A stretch of 64,000 nucleotides of DNA from Rikenellaceae bacterium. GTDB taxonomy: Bacteria > Bacteroidota > Bacteroidia > Bacteroidales > Rikenellaceae. Every line of letters starts with the position of its first letter. Position 1 is the first letter of the stretch. Positions 60,693 to 64,000 of this stretch are shown in pieces. The notes under the pieces are model-generated. The model saw only the letters and a program-made list of their open reading frames with translations, made no database searches and had not been told where the DNA came from. The DNA lies in contig CABJAJ010000008.1 of the NCBI GenBank assembly GCA_902363575.1, forward strand, positions 1-64,000. Reading direction: 5' to 3'. Both the position numbers and the translations under genes were made by a program.

Positions 60693-61859
60693 ATGGCAAT
60701 ATTGACCACCGGTTTGCCGGCATACGGATTTCTCGACGACCTCCCCGATATAATTTTTTCGGAGATAACGACTTCGACGGCATACGTTACGGTGAAATTC
60801 AACGGTTCGGCACTCATTACCAGCGTCAAAATGACCCCAGACGCAAAGAAAACGATCACCATATACGCAAAACAGATGATTCGGAACATGGTAACGCTGA
60901 CAAAGCCGAACTCATGCGCCCTGGGATTGCCGCAGCTTATTGTTCAAATTGCATTCCCCGGCGGGGGAGCACTCTCGACATCTGGTTATGTAATACCAGG
61001 CAACACCAACGACCTCGGGATAATCACCCAGGAATGGTTCGCGGAAAACTTTCTCACCTGGCAACCCCAGGTAATAGAAACAACCCGAACACAGCCGCAA
61101 TGGCTGGCATTTATCCCGGTCCCGCCTTTCTATCAATACAATATACAATCGACCCTTTACACCAGAGACGGCCGCACATTCACGCAGTCTTTTTTCAAAT
61201 TCCCAAGCGGCCCCAACTTTCAGCAATTCCGGGCCGACTTCACCTACCTATGGAAAAGCCATTGCGTAGCCCATGACCTCGACCCATACTGCTACGACGT
61301 ATTCGGCTACGGTTACAGAGCGGGTGTCAGTTTAGACGCAAACCCAGACATAGCCCCGGCCAAGGTTATGGAATTAATTGCCCCGAATAGGCCATACGCC
61401 CAACGCTATATACTACGTCCCGAGCGTTACAACGACGTGTGTTTCGGCTTCGAAAATACCCTGGGCGCCTTCGATACCCTCATGCTGGAAGGAAAACAGA
61501 CATACCAGCCCGAGGGCGACATTTCGACCTTCAAGACCTATACAACGGAAAAGGAACTCATCAACGACTTCACCTCGATATGGGAGGCCAGCACGGGCCG
61601 GCTCGAAACAGAACGCTCCGCGAACCAGTTCCAGGACTTTCTGAAAAGCACGAACCGCTACGTTCTCATGCAGGGAATATGGCGCCGGATCATCGTCAGC
61701 GACTACAAAGTGAAGCACTCCCGCGGAGAATCGAACAGCTACACGTTCAAATACCACCTCGCCGACAAAAACGAAGGCCGCTATTTTAACCGCGAAAAAC
61801 TCCCCGAACCCGAATTGCCCACAAATTTTTTCCCGGAATATGACTACAAAAAAATGTAA
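60693..61859 (+). CDS. phage tail protein, unknown subtype
   Basis: A 388-aa protein with beta-rich pattern (STAYVTVKFNGSALITSVKM; QWLAFIPVPPFYQYNIQSTL) and a C-terminal segment (DYKVKHSRGESNSYTFKYHL). Overlaps the next gene by 20 bp. Its location suggests a baseplate or fibre-attachment role. Confidence 0.65.
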   Translation: MAILTTGLPAYGFLDDLPDIIFSEITTSTAYVTVKFNGSALITSVKMTPDAKKTITIYAKQMIRNMVTLTKPNSCALGLPQLIVQIAFPGGGALSTSGYVIPGNTNDLGIITQEWFAENFLTWQPQVIETTRTQPQWLAFIPVPPFYQYNIQSTLYTRDGRTFTQSFFKFPSGPNFQQFRADFTYLWKSHCVAHDLDPYCYDVFGYGYRAGVSLDANPDIAPAKVMELIAPNRPYAQRYILRPERYNDVCFGFENTLGAFDTLMLEGKQTYQPEGDISTFKTYTTEKELINDFTSIWEASTGRLETERSANQFQDFLKSTNRYVLMQGIWRRIIVSDYKVKHSRGESNSYTFKYHLADKNEGRYFNREKLPEPELPTNFFPEYDYKKM

Positions 61860-63105
61860 CTGGAAAACAGACCTCCAGCTTGCCGAAACCTTCTACACGC
61901 TCGCGGAGAACAACACCCTCGTTGCAACGCCGATCCCCGACGATGCAATAGATTTTCAAATCGTCTACCGTGCCGAGCACGATTGCCGTTACACCGTAAG
62001 CCGCACCCGTGGCGTTTACAAAGGTTGCAAGAAAATCGACGACAACACGCTCGCGGTATTCATTCCCCTATCCCGCTACTCTCTGGGCCGCGGTCCCCTG
62101 CTGCGTGAACTCTACATGCAGGTCCCGAACAACGACTTCGAAGGCAAAATCCGCAATATCTGCGTGCCGGCCGATACGAAACATTTCCTCTGGGACGGAC
62201 CGACCGACAACGACGTGGTAGTCGCCACCGAAATCATTACCGCCACAATCCTCAAAGGCAACACCGGAGACAGCGCCTACGAAGATGCCGTACAGCATGG
62301 CTACGAGGGGACCGAGGAGCAATATGCCTTGTGGCCGATAACCCAGGGCGACTACGCAAAGGAGCAGGCGGGGATCGCCAAAGGTGCGGCCGCGAAGGCG
62401 ACGGACGCAGCCGAGAAGGCAAACACAGCCGCCGGCCGTGTTGAAACGGCAATAACGAACGCCACCACCGCAACGGCCGAAGCCGAGAAAACCACCAAGG
62501 AGTCAAAAACCCAGACAGAAAAGGCCAAGGAAGCAACGGACCTCGCAAACAAAGCGACGGGAGCAGCCAGCGACGCGACGGCCGAGGCAAAAAAGGCTAC
62601 ATCTGCAACGAACCTCGCGGCGACGAAGGCCAACCAGGCCGCAACCCGCGCCGAGAAAGCCGTGGAGGAACTGCACGACGCCGAGGAGGTAACCCAGGCT
62701 GCGATCAAAGCAACGGAAGAGGCACTCGCCGCGACACAGACCATGCAGGAAATGCAACCCCAGATCACGAAGGCCGCATCCCTCGTGCCGGCCCTTCTGC
62801 GGGTCGAATATCCCGGGCATATCACAACCCGTAATCCACGAACACACCGCGTAAACGCCCGCCTGCTCCCGGCGTCGGCCCTGCAAAACATCATTTTCCA
62901 GATCGAAGCCGGAAACTCGGTATTTGTACGCCCCGACGGTGAAATCATCCGCCGCGGCATCGGCACAACGAGAATCAACGTCTTGCCCACGGCCAACATT
63001 CCACTCTACCAAGTACTCGACATCACCGTAGAGCAGCCCCGCATCCGGCAAACCGGGGCCGGAAAAATACGCCGGACAGCGGCAGGGAAAATTCGTCTCA
63101 CCTAA
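61840..63105 (+). CDS. tail fibre-like protein with central coiled coil
   Basis: A 421-aa protein. The N-terminal 140 residues are a compact domain with the motif GNTGDSAYEDAVQHGYEGTE, which resembles the collagen-like/fibre linkers of phages. Residues about 170-290 form a long Ala/Thr/Lys heptad coiled coil (EKATDLANKATGAASDATAE type). The C-terminus is beta-rich and ends with a short direct repeat (TGAGKIRRTAAGKIRLT). A trimeric fibre is likely. Confidence 0.75.
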   Translation: MTTKKCNWKTDLQLAETFYTLAENNTLVATPIPDDAIDFQIVYRAEHDCRYTVSRTRGVYKGCKKIDDNTLAVFIPLSRYSLGRGPLLRELYMQVPNNDFEGKIRNICVPADTKHFLWDGPTDNDVVVATEIITATILKGNTGDSAYEDAVQHGYEGTEEQYALWPITQGDYAKEQAGIAKGAAAKATDAAEKANTAAGRVETAITNATTATAEAEKTTKESKTQTEKAKEATDLANKATGAASDATAEAKKATSATNLAATKANQAATRAEKAVEELHDAEEVTQAAIKATEEALAATQTMQEMQPQITKAASLVPALLRVEYPGHITTRNPRTHRVNARLLPASALQNIIFQIEAGNSVFVRPDGEIIRRGIGTTRINVLPTANIPLYQVLDITVEQPRIRQTGAGKIRRTAAGKIRLT

Positions 63106-63120
63106 CTAATTTTCAACAAT

Positions 63121-64000
63121 ATGGCAGAATTAACACAAGAGGAAATCACGACGTTGAAAGACGTAGCCGCAGCATGGGGAGGAGCACAGCGCATTGACGA
63201 ACTCCCCGCGCTTTCGGCCTCGTCAGACGTTACACGCATGGAGTTTGAAGGCTCTATCGACGGCGAACCCTGCAAAGTCGGAGCCGGCACAATCGGCTCT
63301 TTGTTCTCCGGGATCAAGGCGTGCGGCCGTATCTGGGACCTCACCCTCGGCTCCCCCGTGGCCGTAGGATATTACGGGTCCGCGGACGTGCTGCGCAACA
63401 TCCAGGACGAGTTTCACATCGGCGGCTACATCTACAAAGACGACGGAAGCCGCCGCAAACTCTCCAAAACGGACCACAGCAAGTACGACGACGGCGCCGA
63501 CGCGAAACTCGACGGCACGGACGGACAGTACATGTGGGGGCTGGATGCTCACTATTTCACCGAGCGCATCGTCGGAAACCTGCTCTACCGCATCATGAGC
63601 GACAAACCGATTCCCGGCTGGGATAGCGTCTACATCCCCGAAATGGGGACCTCCGCGACGGGCTTCGGGGTAATTGATCGCACAACAAACACCCTTTGCT
63701 CCGTGGTCAGCACCGACGAACGCTACCGCGGTGGCAACGGGGTTGAAATTTCGACGGAAACGAAGAACTGCATCCCCGGATCGCCCCAGCAAACGATGCT
63801 CGGGATGCCCGCAACCGCCAAAACCGTAGCTTCATGGCGCCAACTGGCGCAAAAGCGCGGCAAAGGATGGGACGCCAACTGGTATATTTCGGACCGCGTG
63901 AAACATTACGTGTTCGAGATCGCCTTCGGAACGCTCAACATCCAGACCGCCTTCAACTCCCAGCGCGACGCAAACGGTTTCTACCAGGGCGGGTTCGGCG
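63121..64000 (+). CDS. phage tail/receptor-binding protein, partial
   Basis: Starts MAELTQEEITTLKDVAAAWG and runs open to the right edge (293 codons visible). Segments include YYGSADVLRNIQDEFHIGGY and DHSKYDDGADAKLDGTDGQY, with LGMPATAKTVASWRQLAQKR near the edge. Follows the fibre-like gene by 15 bp. Such proteins are placed at the tail tip; the 3' end is beyond the window. Confidence 0.6.
   Translation, partial: MAELTQEEITTLKDVAAAWGGAQRIDELPALSASSDVTRMEFEGSIDGEPCKVGAGTIGSLFSGIKACGRIWDLTLGSPVAVGYYGSADVLRNIQDEFHIGGYIYKDDGSRRKLSKTDHSKYDDGADAKLDGTDGQYMWGLDAHYFTERIVGNLLYRIMSDKPIPGWDSVYIPEMGTSATGFGVIDRTTNTLCSVVSTDERYRGGNGVEISTETKNCIPGSPQQTMLGMPATAKTVASWRQLAQKRGKGWDANWYISDRVKHYVFEIAFGTLNIQTAFNSQRDANGFYQGGFG

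Larger units (their letters stand above)
25828..64000 (+). mobile_element. tailed (siphovirus-like) prophage, left part
   Basis: From a divergent repressor region (26.0-27.0 kb) genes run rightward through replication, modification and late functions: S49 head protease, HK97-type capsid, terminase large subunit, portal, tape measure and tail genes. No integrase is in the window; it and lysis genes would be expected to the right. The left edge is an estimate based on the end of the relic and the first leftward phage gene. Confidence 0.85.

Overview
The window looks like an Alistipes/Rikenellaceae-type member of the Bacteroidales. Evidence: the 5' end of a 16S rRNA gene of Bacteroidales type at the left edge, promoters of the Bacteroidetes -33 TTTG / -7 TAnnTTTG form, many SPII lipoproteins with BACON, Big_2, fimbrillin-like and PCMD-like architecture, and a Bacteroidetes-type LspA. 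The part from 1 to about 23.6 kb is host chromosome. The part from about 25.8 kb to the right edge is one large tailed prophage whose right end lies outside the window. Between them (about 23.8-25.2 kb) lies a decayed, internally deleted relic of a closely related prophage.

Host part: 16S rRNA with tandem promoters (minus strand); two tandem S8 subtilase-type lipoproteins; lspA; tRNA-Leu(CAG); a run of secreted lipoproteins (BACON plus repeat protein, Big_2 protein, repeat beta-protein, fimbrillin-like protein, leucine-rich-repeat protein); a TPR/transmembrane/AraC-type regulator; a DUF892 ferritin-like protein; a small two-helix membrane protein; a XerC/D recombinase; hibernation factor hpf; and a PCMD-type lipoprotein with two near-identical internal repeats. 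Short fragments of fimbrillin-like and TPR-regulator genes lie between intact genes, which suggests this surface-protein region has been rearranged by duplication and decay.

Prophage part: a divergent lysogeny switch (leftward XRE repressor with a HIRAN-like membrane protein behind it; rightward early genes; paired palindromic operators at 26961-26998); small early genes; a 1060-aa primase-helicase fusion; then a tightly packed cassette of nucleic-acid-modification genes (ASCH-like protein, D12-class adenine MTase, radical SAM protein, PAPS-reductase/PP-loop protein, divergent C5-MTase). Next come an array of ACCTACA iteron-like repeats at 38.1-38.26 kb and the late genes (S49 head protease, major capsid, probable tail tube, terminase large subunit, portal, connectors, a second adenine MTase, a HigBA-like toxin-antitoxin cargo, tape measure, tail proteins, coiled-coil fibre, and a partial tail or receptor-binding protein at the edge).

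Most notable: (1) the ASCH-Dam-radical SAM-PAPS reductase-C5 MTase operon, whose cytosine MTase has LECT where PPCQ is expected; (2) two G10 tracts, each exactly one G too long, that fuse or break phage genes and could be phase-variable switches or homopolymer errors; (3) the deleted prophage relic that keeps an open portal-Dam chimera, a second HigBA pair and a conserved 25-aa membrane peptide after each HigBA; (4) an iteron array and a 127-nt inverted-repeat element in the phage; (5) several promoters placed so that the start codon sits exactly four bases after the -7 element, implying leaderless mRNAs.
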